Source of the DNA: Lasioglossum baleicum
Taxonomy: Eukaryota > Arthropoda > Insecta > Hymenoptera > Halictidae
Direction of reading: 5' to 3'
Assembly: GCF_051020765.1 (NCBI RefSeq)
Contig: NW_027469110.1
Location: forward strand, 434,001-498,000
DNA length: 64,000 nucleotides
Of this stretch, positions 48,937 through 61,634 are shown in pieces (position 1 is the first letter of the stretch; the number at the start of each line of letters is the position of its first letter). Under the pieces are notes generated by a model. That model worked only from the letters and a program-made list of their open reading frames with translations. It made no database searches and had not been told where the DNA came from. The position numbers and the translations under genes were made by a program.

Positions 48937-49587
48937 GTTATGGGTTATGCGTTACGCGTTATGCGTTATGCGTTATGCGATATGCGTTATGCGTTATGCG
49001 TTATGCGTTATGCGATATGCGTTATGCGTTATGCGTTATGCGTTATGCGTTATGCGTTATGCGTTATGCGTTATGCGTTATGCGTTATGCGTTATGCGAT
49101 ATGCGTTATGCGTTATGCGTTATGCGTTATGCGTTATGCGTTATGCGTTATGCGTTATGCGTTATGCGTTATGCGTTATGCGTTATGCGTTATGGGTTAT
49201 GCGTTACGCGTTATGCGTTATGCGTTATGCGATATGCGTTATGCGTTATGCGTTATGCGTTATGCGTTATGCGTTATGCGTTATGCGTTATGCGTTATGC
49301 GTTATGCGTTATGCGTTATGCGTTATGCGTTATGCGTTATGCGTTATGCGTTATGCGTTATGCGTTATGCGTTATGCGTTATGCGTTATGCGTTATGCGT
49401 TATGCGTTATGCGTTATGCGTTATGGGTTATGCGTTACGCGTTATGCGTTATGCGTTATGCGATATGCGTTATGCGTTATGCGTTATGCGTTATGCGTTA
49501 TGCGTTATGCGTTATGCGTTATGCGTTATGCGTTATGCGTTATGCGTTATGCGTTATGCGTTATGCGTTATGCGTTATGCGTTATGC
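48937..49587 (+). repeat. Minimal G-start cassette, three copies, then array of 17
   Basis: GTTATGG, then GTTACGC two monomers on, then GATATGC four monomers after that. GTTACGC lies at 48951, 49203 and 49434, spacing 252 and 231 bp. Extra GATATGC monomers are at 49014 and 49098. Canonical 49469-49587 follows. Confidence 0.9.
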
Positions 49588-50413
49588 GATATGCGTTATC
49601 GGCTCTGCGTTATGCGTCATACGTTATACGTTATGCGTTATCGGCTTTGCGTTATGCGTCATGCGTTATCCCTTATGGATTATGCGTAATGCATTATGCG
49701 TTATGCGTTTTGCGTTATGGGTTATGCGTTATGCGTTATGCGTTATGCGTTATGCGTTATGGGTTATGCGTTATGGGTTATGCGTTATGGGTTATGCGTC
49801 ATGCGTTATGCGTTATGCGTTATGCGTTATCGGGTTTGCGTTATGCGTCATGCGTTATGGGTTATGCGTTATCCGTTATGGATTATGCGTAATGCATTAT
49901 AAGTTATGCGTTTTGCGTTATGTGTTATGTGTTATGCGTTATGGGTTATGCGTCATGCGTTATGCGTTATGCGTTATGCGTTATGGGTTATGCGTTACGC
50001 GTTATGCGTTACGCGTTATGCGTTATGCGTTATGCGATATGCGTTATGCGTTTTGCGTTATGCGTTATGCGTTATCGGCTTTGCGTTATGCGTTATGCGT
50101 GATGGGTTATGCGATATCGGTTATGGATTATGCGTAATGCATTATATGTTATGCGATATGCTTTTTGCGTTATGTGTTATGCGTTATGCGTCATGCGTTA
50201 TGCGTTATGCGTTATGCGTTATGGGTTATGCGTTATGCGTTATGCGTTATGCGTTATGCGTTATGCGTTATGCGATATGCGTTATCGGCTCTGCGTTATG
50301 CGTCATACGTTATACGTTATGCGTTATCCGCTTTGCGTTATGCGTCATGCGTTATGGGTTATGCGTTATCCCTTATGGATTATGCGTAATGCATTATGCG
50401 TTATGCGTTTTGC
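49588..50413 (+). repeat. Short E, F, short G start, D, E
   Basis: E (49588) lacks the GTTATGG after GTCATGC. F has ATTATAA near 49895. GTTACGC occurs twice with one monomer between, D is at 50112 with GATATGC before TTTTTGC, and the last E has GTTATCC with GCTTTGC. Confidence 0.82.
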
Positions 50414-51785
50414 GTTATGCGTTATGCGTTATGCGTTATGCGTTATGCGTTATGCGTTATGCGTTATGCGTTATGCGTTATGCGTTATGCGTTATGCGTT
50501 ATGCGTTATGCGTTATGCGTTTTGCGTTATGTGTTATGCGTTATGGGTTATGCGTCATGCGTTATGCGTTATGCGTTATGCGTTATGCGTTATGCGTTAT
50601 GCGTTATGCGTTATGCGTTATGCGTTATGCGTTATGCGTTATGCGTTATGCGTTATGCGTTATGCGTTATGCGTTATGCGTTATGCGTTATGCGTTATGC
50701 GTTATGCGTTATGCGTTATGCGTTATGCGTTATGCGTTATGCGTTATGCGTTATGCGTTATGCGTTATGCGTTATGCGTTATGCGTTATGCGTTATGCGT
50801 TATGCGTTATGCGTTATGCGTTATGCGTTATGCGTTATGCGTTATGCGTTATGCGTTATGCGTTATGCGTTATGCGTTATGCGTTATGCGTTATGCGTTA
50901 TGCGTTATGCGTTATGCGTTATGCGTTATGCGTTATGCGTTATGCGTTATGCGTTATGCGTTATGCGTTATGCGTTATGCGTTATGCGTTATGCGTTATG
51001 CGTTTTGCGTTATGTGTTATGCGTTATGGGTTATGCGTCATGCGTTATGCGTTATGCGTTATGCGTTATGCGTTATGCGTTATGCGTTATGCGTTATGCG
51101 TTATGCGTTATGCGTTATGCGTTATGCGTTATGCGTTATGCGTTATGCGTTATGCGTTATGCGTTATGCGTTATGCGTTATGCGTTATGCGTTATGCGTT
51201 ATGCGTTATGCGTTATGCGTTATGCGTTATGCGTTATGCGTTATGCGTTATGCGTTATGCGTTATGCGTTATGCGTTATGCGTTATGCGTTATGCGTTAT
51301 GCGTTATGCGTTATGCGTTATGCGTTATGCGTTATGCGTTATGCGTTATGCGTTATGCGTTATGCGTTATGCGTTATGCGTTATGCGTTATGCGTTATGC
51401 GTTATGCGTTATGCGTTATGCGTTATGCGTTATGCGTTATGCGTTATGCGTTATGCGTTATGCGTTATGCGTTATGCGTTATGCGTTATGCGTTATGCGT
51501 TATGCGTTATGCGTTATGCGTTATGCGTTATGCGTTATGCGTTATGCGTTATGCGTTATGCGTTATGCGTTATGCGTTATGCGTTATGCGTTATGCGTTA
51601 TGCGTTATGCGTTATGCGTTATGCGTTATGCGTTATGCGTTATGCGTTATGCGTTATGCGTTATGCGTTATGCGTTATGCGTTATGCGTTATGCGTTATG
51701 CGTTATGCGTTATGCGTTATGCGTTATGCGTTATGCGTTATGCGTTATGCGTTATGCGTTATGCGTTATGCGTTATGCGTTATGC
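50414..51785 (+). repeat. Canonical arrays of 15, 63 and 106 separated by two lone C modules
   Basis: C at 50519-50560 and 51002-51043, 483 bp apart. The 106-monomer array (51044-51785) is one of the longest perfect runs. Confidence 0.94.
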
Positions 51786-52653
51786 GTTATGGGTTATGCG
51801 TTACGCGTTATGCGTTATGCGTTATGCGATATGCGTTATGCTTTATGCGTTATGCGTTATGCGATATGCGTTATGCGTTATGCGTTATGCGTTATGCGTT
51901 ATGCGTTATGCGTTATGCGTTATGCGTTATGCGTTATGCGATATGCGTTATGCGTTATGCGTTATGCGTTATGCGTTATGCGTTATGCGTTATGCGTTAT
52001 GCGTTATGCGTTATGCGTTATGCGTTATGCGTTATGGGTTATGCGTTACGCGTTATGCGTTATGCGTTATGCGATATGCGTTATGCGTTATGCGTTATGC
52101 GTTATGCGTTATGCGTTATGCGTTATGCGTTATGCGTTATGCGTTATGCGTTATGCGTTATGCGTTATGCGTTATGCGTTATGCGTTATGCGTTATGCGT
52201 TATGCGTTATGCGTTATGCGTTATGCGTTATGCGTTATGCGTTATGCGTTATGGGTTATGCGTTACGCGTTATGCGTTATGCGTTATGCGATATGCGTTA
52301 TGCGTTATGCGTTATGCGTTATGCGTTATGCGTTATGCGTTATGCGTTATGCGTTATGCGTTATGCGTTATGCGTTATGCGTTATGCGTTATGCGTTATG
52401 CGTTATGCGTTATGCGTTATGCGTTATGCGTTATGCGTTATGCGTTATGCGTTATGCGTTATGCGTTATGCGTTATGCGTTATGCGTTATGCGTTATGCG
52501 TTATGCGTTATGCGTTATGCGTTATGCGTTATGCGTTATGCGTTATGCGTTATGCGTTATGCGTTATGCGTTATGCGTTATGCGTTATGCGTTATGCGTT
52601 ATGCGTTATGCGTTATGCGTTATGCGTTATGCGTTATGCGTTATGCGTTATGC
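51786..52653 (+). repeat. Minimal G-start cassette, three more copies, then array of 51
   Basis: GTTACGC at 51800, 52045 and 52262. Extra GATATGC at 51863 and 51940 match 49014 and 49098 at 2,849 and 2,842 bp. TTTATGC at 51842 is private. Canonical 52297-52653. Confidence 0.9.
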
Positions 52654-53661
52654 GATATGCGTTATCGGCTCTGCGTTATGCGTCATACGTTATACGTTAT
52701 GCGTTATCGGCTTTGCGTTATGCGTTATGCGTGATGGGTTATGCGATATCGGTTATGGATTATGCGTAATGCATTATATGTTATGCGATATGCTTTTTGC
52801 GTTATGTGTTATGCGTTATGCGTCATGCGTTATGCGTTATGCGTTATGCGTTATGCGTTATGGGTTATGCGTTATGCGTTATGCGTTATGCGTTATGCGT
52901 TATGCGTTATGCGATATGCGTTATCGGCTCTGCGTTATGCGTCATACGTTATACGTTATGCGTTATCCGCTTTGCGTTATGCGTCATGCGTTATGGGTTA
53001 TGCGTTATCCCTTATGGATTATGCGTAATGCATTATGCGTTATGCGTTTTGCGTTATGGGTTATGCGTTATGCGTTATGCGTTATGCGTTATCGGGTTTG
53101 CGTTATGCGTCATGCGTTATGGGTTATGCGTTATCCGTTATGGATTATGCGTAATGCATTATAAGTTATGCGTTTTGCGTTATGTGTTATGTGTTATGCG
53201 TTATGGGTTATGCGTCATGCGTTATGCGTTATGCGTTATGCGTTATGGGTTATGCGTTACGCGTTATGCGTTACGCGTTATGCGTTATGCGTTATGCGAT
53301 ATGCGTTATGCGTTTTGCGTTATGCGTTATGCTTTATGGGTTATGCGTAATGCGTTATGCGTTATCGGCTTTGCGTTATGCGTTATGCGTTATCGGCTTT
53401 GCGTTATGCGTCATGCGTTATGGGTTATGCGTTATCCGTTATGGATTATGCGTAATGCATTATGCGTTATGCGTTTTGCGTTATGGGTTATGCGTTATGC
53501 GTTATGCGTTATGCGTTATGCGTTATGCGATATGCGCTATATGTTATGCGTTATGCGTTATGCGTTATCGGATTTGCGTTATGCGTTATGCGTTATCCGT
53601 TATGGATTATGCGTTATGCATTATGCGTAATGCGTAATGCGGTATGGGTTATGCGTTGTGC
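52654..53661 (+). repeat. E joined to D, E, F, G
   Basis: The first E (52654) is cut after GCTTTGC and fused to D at 52744, which carries GATATGC before TTTTTGC as at 50.1 kb. E follows near 52927, then a short F (ATTATAA near 53156), two GTTACGC, GCTATAT near 53537 and GTTGTGC at 53655-53661. Confidence 0.82.
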
Positions 53662-54368
53662 GTTATGCGTTATGCGTTATGCGTTATGCGTTATGCGTTA
53701 TGCGTTATGCGTTATGCGTTATGCGTTATGCGTTATGCGTTATGCGTTATGCGTTATGCGTTATGCGTTATGCGTTATGCGTTATGCGTTATGCGTTATG
53801 CGTTATGCGTTATGCGTTATGCGTTATGCGTGATGGGTTATGCGACATCGGTTATGGATTATGCGTAATGCATTATATGTTATGCGTTATGCTTTTTGCG
53901 TTATGTGTTATGCGTTATGGGTTATGCGTCATGCGTTATGCGTTATGCGTTATGCGTTATGGGTTATGCGTTATGCGTTATGCGTTATGCGTTATGCGTT
54001 ATGCGTTATGCGATATGCGTTATCGGCTCTGCGTTATGCGTCATACGTTATACGTTATGCGTTATCGGCTTTGCGTTATGCGTCATGCGTTATGGGTTAT
54101 GCGTTATCCCTTATGGATTATGCGTAATGCATTATGCGTTATGCGTTTTGCGTTATGGGTTATGCGTTATGCGTTATGCGTTATGGGTTATGCGTTATGG
54201 GTTATGCGTTATGGGTTATGCGTCATGCGTTATGCGTTATGCGTTATGCGTTATCGGGTTTGCGTTATGCGTCATGCGTTATGGGTTGTGCGTTATCCGT
54301 TATGGATTATGCGTAATGCATTATAAGTTATGCGTTTTGCGTTATGTGTTATGTGTTATGCGTTATGG
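53662..54368 (+). repeat. Array of 24, D with GACATCG, E, F
   Basis: Canonical 53662-53829; D from GTGATGG (53830) with GACATCG near 53843; E from 54012; F with GTTGTGC for GTTATGC near 54286, ending at 54368. Confidence 0.85.
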
Positions 54369-55446
54369 GTTATGCGTTATGCGTTATGCGTTATGCGTTA
54401 TGCGTTATGCGTTATGCGTTATGCGTTATGCGTTATGCGTTATGCGTTATGCGTTATGCGTTATGCGTTATGCGTTATGCGTTATGCGTTATGCGTTATG
54501 CGTTATGCGTTATCGGCTTTGCGTTATGCGTTATGCGTTATGCGTTATGCGTTATGCGTTATGCGTTATGCGTTATGCGTTATGCGTTATGCGTTATGCG
54601 TTATGCGTTATGCGTTATGCGTTATGCGTTATGCGTTATGCGTTATGCGTTATGCGTTATGCGTTATGCGTTATGCGTTATGCGTTATGCGTTATGCGTT
54701 ATGCGTTATGCGTCATGCGTTATGCGTTATGCGTTATGCGTCATGCGTTATGCGTTATGCGTTATGCGTCATGCGTTATGCGTTATGCGTTATGCGTTAT
54801 GCGTTATGCGTTATGCGTTATGCGTTATGCGTTATGCGTTATGCGTTATGCGTTATGCGTTATGCGTTATGCGTTATGCGTTATGCGTTATGCGTTATGC
54901 GTTATGCGTTATGCGTTATGCGTTATGCGTTATGCGTTATGCGTTATGCGTTATGCGTTATGCGTTATGCGTTATGCGTTATGCGTTATGCGTTATGCGT
55001 TATGCGTTATGCGTTATGCGTTATGCGTTATGCGTTATGCGTTATGCGTTATGCGTTATGCGTTATGCGTTATGCGTTATGCGTTATGCGTTATGCGTTA
55101 TGCGTTATGCGTTATGCGTTATGCGTTATGCGTTATGCGTTATGCGTTATGCGTTATGCGTTATGCGTTATGCGTTATGCGTTATGCGTTATGCGTTATG
55201 CGTTATGCGTTCTGCGTTATGCGTTTTGCGTTATGCGTTATGCGTTATGCGTTATGCGTTATGCGATATGCGTTATGCGTTATGCGTTATGCGTTATGCG
55301 TTATGCGTTATGCGTTATGCGTTATGCGTTATGCGTTATGCGTTATGCGTTATGCGTTATGCGTTATGCGTTATGCGTTATGCGTTATGCGTTATGCGTT
55401 ATGCGTTATGCGTTATGCGTTATGCGTTATGCGTTATGCGTTATGC
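54369..55446 (+). repeat. Arrays of 20, 27, 62 and 25 with marker monomers
   Basis: GTTATCG with GCTTTGC at 54509-54522; GTCATGC at 54712, 54740 and 54768; GTTCTGC and GTTTTGC at 55209-55229; GATATGC at 55265. All else is canonical. Confidence 0.92.
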
Positions 55447-56279
55447 GTTATCGGCTTTACGTTATGCGTTATGCGTGATGGGTTATGCGATATCGGTTAT
55501 GGATTATGCGTAATGCATTATATGTTATGCGTTATGCTTTTTGCGTTATGTGTTATGCGTTATGGGTTATGCGTCATGCGTTATGCGTTATGCGTTATGC
55601 GTTATGGGTTATGCGTTATGCGTTATGCGTTATGCGTTATGCGTTATGCGTTATGCGTTATGCGTTATGCGTTATGCGATATGCGTTATCGGCTCTGCGT
55701 TATGCGTTATCGGCTTTGCGTTATGCGTCATGCGTTATGGGTTATGCGTTATCCCTTATGGATTATGCGTAATGCATTATGCGTTATGCGTTATGCGTTA
55801 TGCGTTATGCGTTATGCGTTATGCGTTATGCGTTATGCGTTATGCGATATGCGTTATCGGCTCTGCGTTATGCGTTATCGGCTTTGCGTTATGCGTCATG
55901 CGTTATGGGTTATGCGTTATCCCTTATGGATTATGCGTAATGCATTATGCGTTATGCGTTTTGCGTTATGGGTTATGCGTTATGCGTTATGCGTTATGCG
56001 TTATGCGTTATGGGTTATGCGTTATGGGTTATGCGTTATGGGTTATGCGTCATGCGTTATGCGTTATGCGTTATGCGTTATCGGGTTTGCGTTATGCGTC
56101 ATGCGTTATGGGTTATGCGTTATCCGTTATGGATTATGCGTAATGCATTATAAGTTATGCGTTTTGCGTTATGTGTTATGTGTTATGCGTTATGGGTTAT
56201 GCGTCATGCGTTATGCGTTATGCGTTATGCGTTATGGGTTATGCGTTACGCGTTATGCGTTATGCGTTATGCGATATGC
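55447..56279 (+). repeat. D, two E modules, F
   Basis: D is preceded by GTTATCG with GCTTTAC; its core is at 55488. Two E modules (GCTCTGC near 55690 and 55860) both lack GTCATAC and GTTATAC. F has ATTATAA near 56147 and GATATGC closes at 56273-56279. Confidence 0.84.
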
Positions 56280-56706
56280 GTTATGCGTTATGCGTTATGC
56301 GTTATGCGTAATGCGTTATGCGTTATGCGTTATGCGTTATGCGTTATGCGTTATGCGTTATGCGTTATGCGTTATGCGTTATGCGTTATGCGTTATGCGT
56401 TATGCGTTATGCGTTATGCGTTATGCGTTATGCGTTATGCGTCATGCGTTATGCGTTATGCGTTATGCGTTATGCGTTATGCGTTATGCGTTATGCGTTA
56501 TGCGTTATGCGTTATGCGTTATGCGTTATGCGTTATGCGTGATGCGTTATGCGTTTTGCGTTATGCGTTATGCGTTATGCGTTATGCGTTATGCGTTATG
56601 CGTTATGCGTTATGCGTTATGCGTTATGCGTTATGCGTTATGCGTTATGCGTTATGCGTTATGCGTTATGCGTTATGCGTTATGCGTTATGCGTTATGCG
56701 TTATGC
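56280..56706 (+). repeat. Canonical array with isolated variants
   Basis: GTAATGC at 56308, GTCATGC at 56441, GTGATGC at 56539 and GTTTTGC at 56553; otherwise canonical. Confidence 0.93.
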
Positions 56707-58232
56707 GATATGCGTTATCGGCTCTGCGTTATGCGTCATACGTTATACGTTATGCGTTATCGGCTTTGCGTTATGCGTCATGCGTTATCCCTTATGGATT
56801 ATGCGTAATGCATTATGCGTTATGCGTTTTGCGTTATGGGTTATGCGTTATGCGTTATGCGTTATGCGTTATGCGTTATGGGTTATGCGTTATGGGTTAT
56901 GCGTTATGGGTTATGCGTCATGCGTTATGCGTTATGCGTTATGGGTTATCGGGTTTGCGTTATGCGTCATGCGTTATGGGTTATGCGTTATCCGTTATGG
57001 ATTATGCGTAATGCATTATAAGTTATGCGTTTTGCGTTATGTGTTATGTGTTATGCGTTATGGGTTATGCGTCATGCGTTATGCGTTATGCGTTATGCGT
57101 TATGGGTTATGCGTTACGCGTTATGCGTTATGCGTTATGCGATATGCGTTATGCGTTTTGCGTTATGCGTTATGCGTTATCGGCTTTGCGTTATGCGTTA
57201 TGCGTGATGGGTTATGCGATATCGGTTATGGATTATGCGTAATGCATTATATGTTATGCGTTATGCTTTTTGCGTTATGTGTTATGCGTTATGCGTCATG
57301 CGTTATGCGTTATGCGTTATGCGTTATGGGTTATGCGTTATGCGTTATGCGTTATGCGTTATGCGTTATGCGTTATGCGTTATGCGTTATGCGATATGCG
57401 TTATCGGCTCTGCGTTATGCGTCATACGTTATACGTTATGCGTTATCCGCTTTGCGTTATGCGTCATGCGTTATGGGTTATGCGTTATCCCTTATGGATT
57501 ATGCGTAATGCATTATGCGTTATGCGTTTTGCGTTATGGGTTATGCGTTATGCGTTATGCGTTATGCGTTATGCGTTATGCGTTATGCGTTATGGGTTAT
57601 GCGTTATGGGTTATGCGTCATGCGTTATGCGTTATGCGTTATGCGTTATCGGGTTTGCGTTATGCGTCATGCGTTATGGGTTATGCGTTATCCGTTATGG
57701 ATTATGCGTAATGCATTATAAGTTATGCGTTTTGCGTTATGTGTTATGTGTTATGTGTTATGCGTTATGGGTTATGCGTCATGCGTTATGCGTTATGCGT
57801 TATGCGTTATGCGTTATGGGTTATGCGTTACGCGTTATGCGTTATGCGTTATGCGATATGCGTTATGCGTCTTGCGTTATGCGTTATGCTTTATGGGTTA
57901 TGCGTAATGCGTTATGCGTTATCGGCTTTGCGTTATGCGTTATGCGTTATCGGCTTTGCGTTATGCGTCATGCGTTATGGGTTATGCGTTATCCGTTATG
58001 GATTATGCGTAATGCATTATGCGTTTTGCGTTATGGGTTATGCGTTATGCGTTATGCGTTATGCGTTATGCGATATGCGCTATATGTTATGCGTTATGCG
58101 TTATGCGTTATCGGATTTGCGTTATGCGTTATGCGTTATCCGTTATGGATTATGCGTTATGCATTATGCGTAATGCGTAATGCGGTATGGGTTATGCGTT
58201 GTGCGTTATGCGTTATGCGTTATGCGTTATCC
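56707..58232 (+). repeat. Short E, F, D, E, F, G
   Basis: E at 56707; F with GTTATGG replacing GTTATGC before GTTATCG near 56941 (also at 61869); D at 57217; E with GTTATCC-GCTTTGC; a second F with three GTTATGT; G with GTCTTGC, GCTATAT near 58078, GTTGTGC, and GTTATCC at 58226-58232. Confidence 0.83.
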
Positions 58233-58967
58233 GTTATGCGTTATGCGTTATGCGTTATGCGTTATGCGTTATGCGTTATGCGTTATGCGTTATGCGTTAT
58301 GCGTTATGCGTTATGCGTTATGCGTTATGCGTTATGCGTTATGCGTTATGCGTTATGCGTTATGCGTTATGCGTTATGCGTTATGCGTTATGCGTTATGC
58401 GTTATGCGTTATGCGTTATGCGTTATGCGTTATGCGTTATGCGTTATGCGTTATGCGTTATGCGTTATGCGTTATGCGTTATGCGTTATGCGTTATGCGT
58501 TATGCGTTATGCGTTATGCGTTATGCGTTATGCGTTATGCGTTATGCGTTATGCGTTATGCGTTATGCGTTATGCGTTATGCGTTATGCGTTATGCGTTA
58601 TGCGTTATGCGTTATGCGTTATGCGTTATGCGTTATGCGTTATGCGTTATGCGTTATGCGTTATGCGTTATGCGTTATGCGTTATGCGTTATGCGTTATG
58701 CGTTATGCGTTATGCGTTATGCGTTATGCGTTATGCGTTATGCGTTATGCGTTATGCGTTATGCGTTATGCGTTATGCGTTATGCGTTATGCGTTATGCG
58801 TTATGCGTTATGCGTTATGCGTTATGCGTTATGCGTTATGCGTTATGCGTTATGCGTTATGCGTTATGCGTTATGCGTTATGCGTTATGCGTTATGCGTT
58901 ATGCGTTATGCGTTATGCGTTATGCGTTATGCGTTATGCGTTATGCGTTATGCGTTATGCGTTATGC
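58233..58967 (+). repeat. Canonical array, 105 monomers
   Basis: Counterpart arrays behind the same GTTATCC have 116 monomers at 30.3 and 37.5 kb and 90 at 63.2 kb. Confidence 0.95.
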
Positions 58968-60367
58968 GATATGCGTTATCGGCTCTGCGTTATGCGTCAT
59001 ACGTTATACGTTATGCGTTATCGGCTTTGCGTTATGCGTCATGCGTTATGGGTTATGCGTTATCCCTTATGGATTATGCGTAATGCATTATGCGTTATGC
59101 GTTTTGCGTTATGGGTTATGCGTTATGCGTTATGCGTTATGGGTTATGCGTTATGGGTTATGCGTTATGGGTTATGCGTCATGCGTTATGCGTTATGCGT
59201 TATGCGTTATCGGGTTTGCGTTATGCGTCATGCGTTATGGGTTGTGCGTTATCCGTTATGGATTATGCGTAATGCATTATAAGTTATGCGTTTTGCGTTA
59301 TGTGTTATGTGTTATGCGTTATGGGTTATGCGTTATGCGTTATGCGTTATGCGTTATGCGTTATGCGTTATGCGTTATGCGTTATGCGTTATGCGTTATG
59401 CGTTATGCGTTATGCGTTATGCGTTATGCGTTATGCGTTATGCGTTATGCGTTATGCGTTATGCGTTATGCGTTATCGGCTTTGCGTTATGCGTTATGCG
59501 TTATGCGTTATGCGTTATGCGTTATGCGTTATGCGTTATGCGTTATGCGTTATGCGTTATGCGTTATGCGTTATGCGTTATGCGTTATGCGTTATGCGTT
59601 ATGCGTTATGCGTTATGCGTTATGCGTTATGCGTTATGCGTTATGCGTTATGCGTTATGCGTTATGCGTTATGCGTTATGCGTCATGCGTTATGCGTTAT
59701 GCGTTATGCGTCATGCGTTATGCGTTATGCGTTATGCGTCATGCGTTATGCGTTATGCGTTATGCGTTATGCGTTATGCGTTATGCGTTATGCGTTATGC
59801 GTTATGCGTTATGCGTTATGCGTTATGCGTTATGCGTTATGCGTTATGCGTTATGCGTTATGCGTTATGCGTTATGCGTTATGCGTTATGCGTTATGCGT
59901 TATGCGTTATGCGTTATGCGTTATGCGTTATGCGTTATGCGTTATGCGTTATGCGTTATGCGTTATGCGTTATGCGTTATGCGTTATGCGTTATGCGTTA
60001 TGCGTTATGCGTTATGCGTTATGCGTTATGCGTTATGCGTTATGCGTTATGCGTTATGCGTTATGCGTTATGCGTTATGCGTTATGCGTTATGCGTTATG
60101 CGTTATGCGTTATGCGTTATGCGTTATGCGTTATGCGTTATGCGTTCTGCGTTATGCGTTTTGCGTTATGCGTTATGCGTTATGCGTTATGCGTTATGCG
60201 ATATGCGTTATGCGTTATGCGTTATGCGTTATGCGTTATGCGTTATGCGTTATGCGTTATGCGTTATGCGTTATGCGTTATGCGTTATGCGTTATGCGTT
60301 ATGCGTTATGCGTTATGCGTTATGCGTTATGCGTTATGCGTTATGCGTTATGCGTTATGCGTTATGC
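58968..60367 (+). repeat. E, F, then arrays with marker monomers
   Basis: E and F fill 58968-59324. GTTATCG-GCTTTGC at 59472, GTCATGC at 59682, 59710 and 59738, GTTCTGC at 60144, GATATGC at 60200. Confidence 0.9.
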
Positions 60368-61634
60368 GTTATCGGCTTTACGTTATGCGTTATGCGTGAT
60401 GGGTTATGCGATATCGGTTATGGATTATGCGTAATGCATTATATGTTATGCGTTATGCTTTTTGCGTTATGTGTTATGCGTTATGGGTTATGCGTCATGC
60501 GTTATGCGTTATGCGTTATGCGTTATGGGTTATGCGTTATGCGTTATGCGTTATGCGTTATGCGTTATGCGTTATGCGTTATGCGTTATGCGTTATGCGT
60601 TATGCGATATGCGTTATCGGCTCTGCGTTATGCGTTATCGGCTTTGCGTTATGCGTCATGCGTTATGGGTTATGCGTTATCCCTTATGGATTATGCGTAA
60701 TGCATTATGCGTTATGCGTTATGCGTTATGCGTTATGCGTTATGCGTTATGCGTTATGCGTTATGCGATATGCGTTATCGGCTCTGCGTTATGCGTTATC
60801 GGCTTTGCGTTATGCGTCATGCGTTATGGGTTATGCGTTATCCCTTATGGATTATGCGTAATGCATTATGCGTTATGCGTTTTGCGTTATGGGTTATGCG
60901 TTATGCGTTATGCGTTATGCGTTATGCGTTATGGGTTATGCGTTATGGGTTATGCGTTATGGGTTATGCGTCATGCGTTATGCGTTATGCGTTATGCGTT
61001 ATCGGGTTTGCGTTATGCGTCATGCGTTATGGGTTATGCGTTATCCGTTATGGATTATGCGTAATGCATTATAAGTTATGCGTTTTGCGTTATGTGTTAT
61101 GTGTTATGCGTTATGGGTTATGCGTCATGCGTTATGCGTTATGCGTTATGCGTTATGGGTTATGCGTTACGCGTTATGCGTTATGCGTTATGCGATATGC
61201 GTTATGCGTTATGCGTTATGCGTTATGCGTAATGCGTTATGCGTTATGCGTTATGCGTTATGCGTTATGCGTTATGCGTTATGCGTTATGCGTTATGCGT
61301 TATGCGTTATGCGTTATGCGTTATGCGTTATGCGTTATGCGTTATGCGTTATGCGTTATGCGTCATGCGTTATGCGTTATGCGTTATGCGTTATGCGTTA
61401 TGCGTTATGCGTTATGCGTTATGCGTTATGCGTTATGCGTTATGCGTTATGCGTTATGCGTTATGCGTTTTGCGTTATGCGTTATGCGTTATGCGTTATG
61501 CGTTATGCGTTATGCGTTATGCGTTATGCGTTATGCGTTATGCGTTATGCGTTATGCGTTATGCGTTATGCGTTATGCGTTATGCGTTATGCGTTATGCG
61601 TTATGCGTTATGCGTTATGCGTTATGCGTTATGC
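60368..61634 (+). repeat. D, two E modules, F, canonical array with variants
   Basis: Repeats 55447-56706 at +4,921 bp. D core at 60409, ATTATAA near 61068, GTAATGC at 61229, GTCATGC at 61362, GTTTTGC at 61467. Confidence 0.86.

Larger units (their letters stand above)
54012..58967 (+). repeat. 4.92-4.96-kb tandem duplication, copy 1
   Basis: Partner of 58968-63811. Offsets are 4,956 bp at the left, 4,921 at 55.5-56.2 kb, 4,928 at 56.8-57.5 kb and 4,949 bp at the right. Shared private markers are GTTGTGC in F, GCTTTAC before D, paired E modules without GTCATAC-GTTATAC, and three adjacent GTTATGT near 57742 and 62691. Confidence 0.9.
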
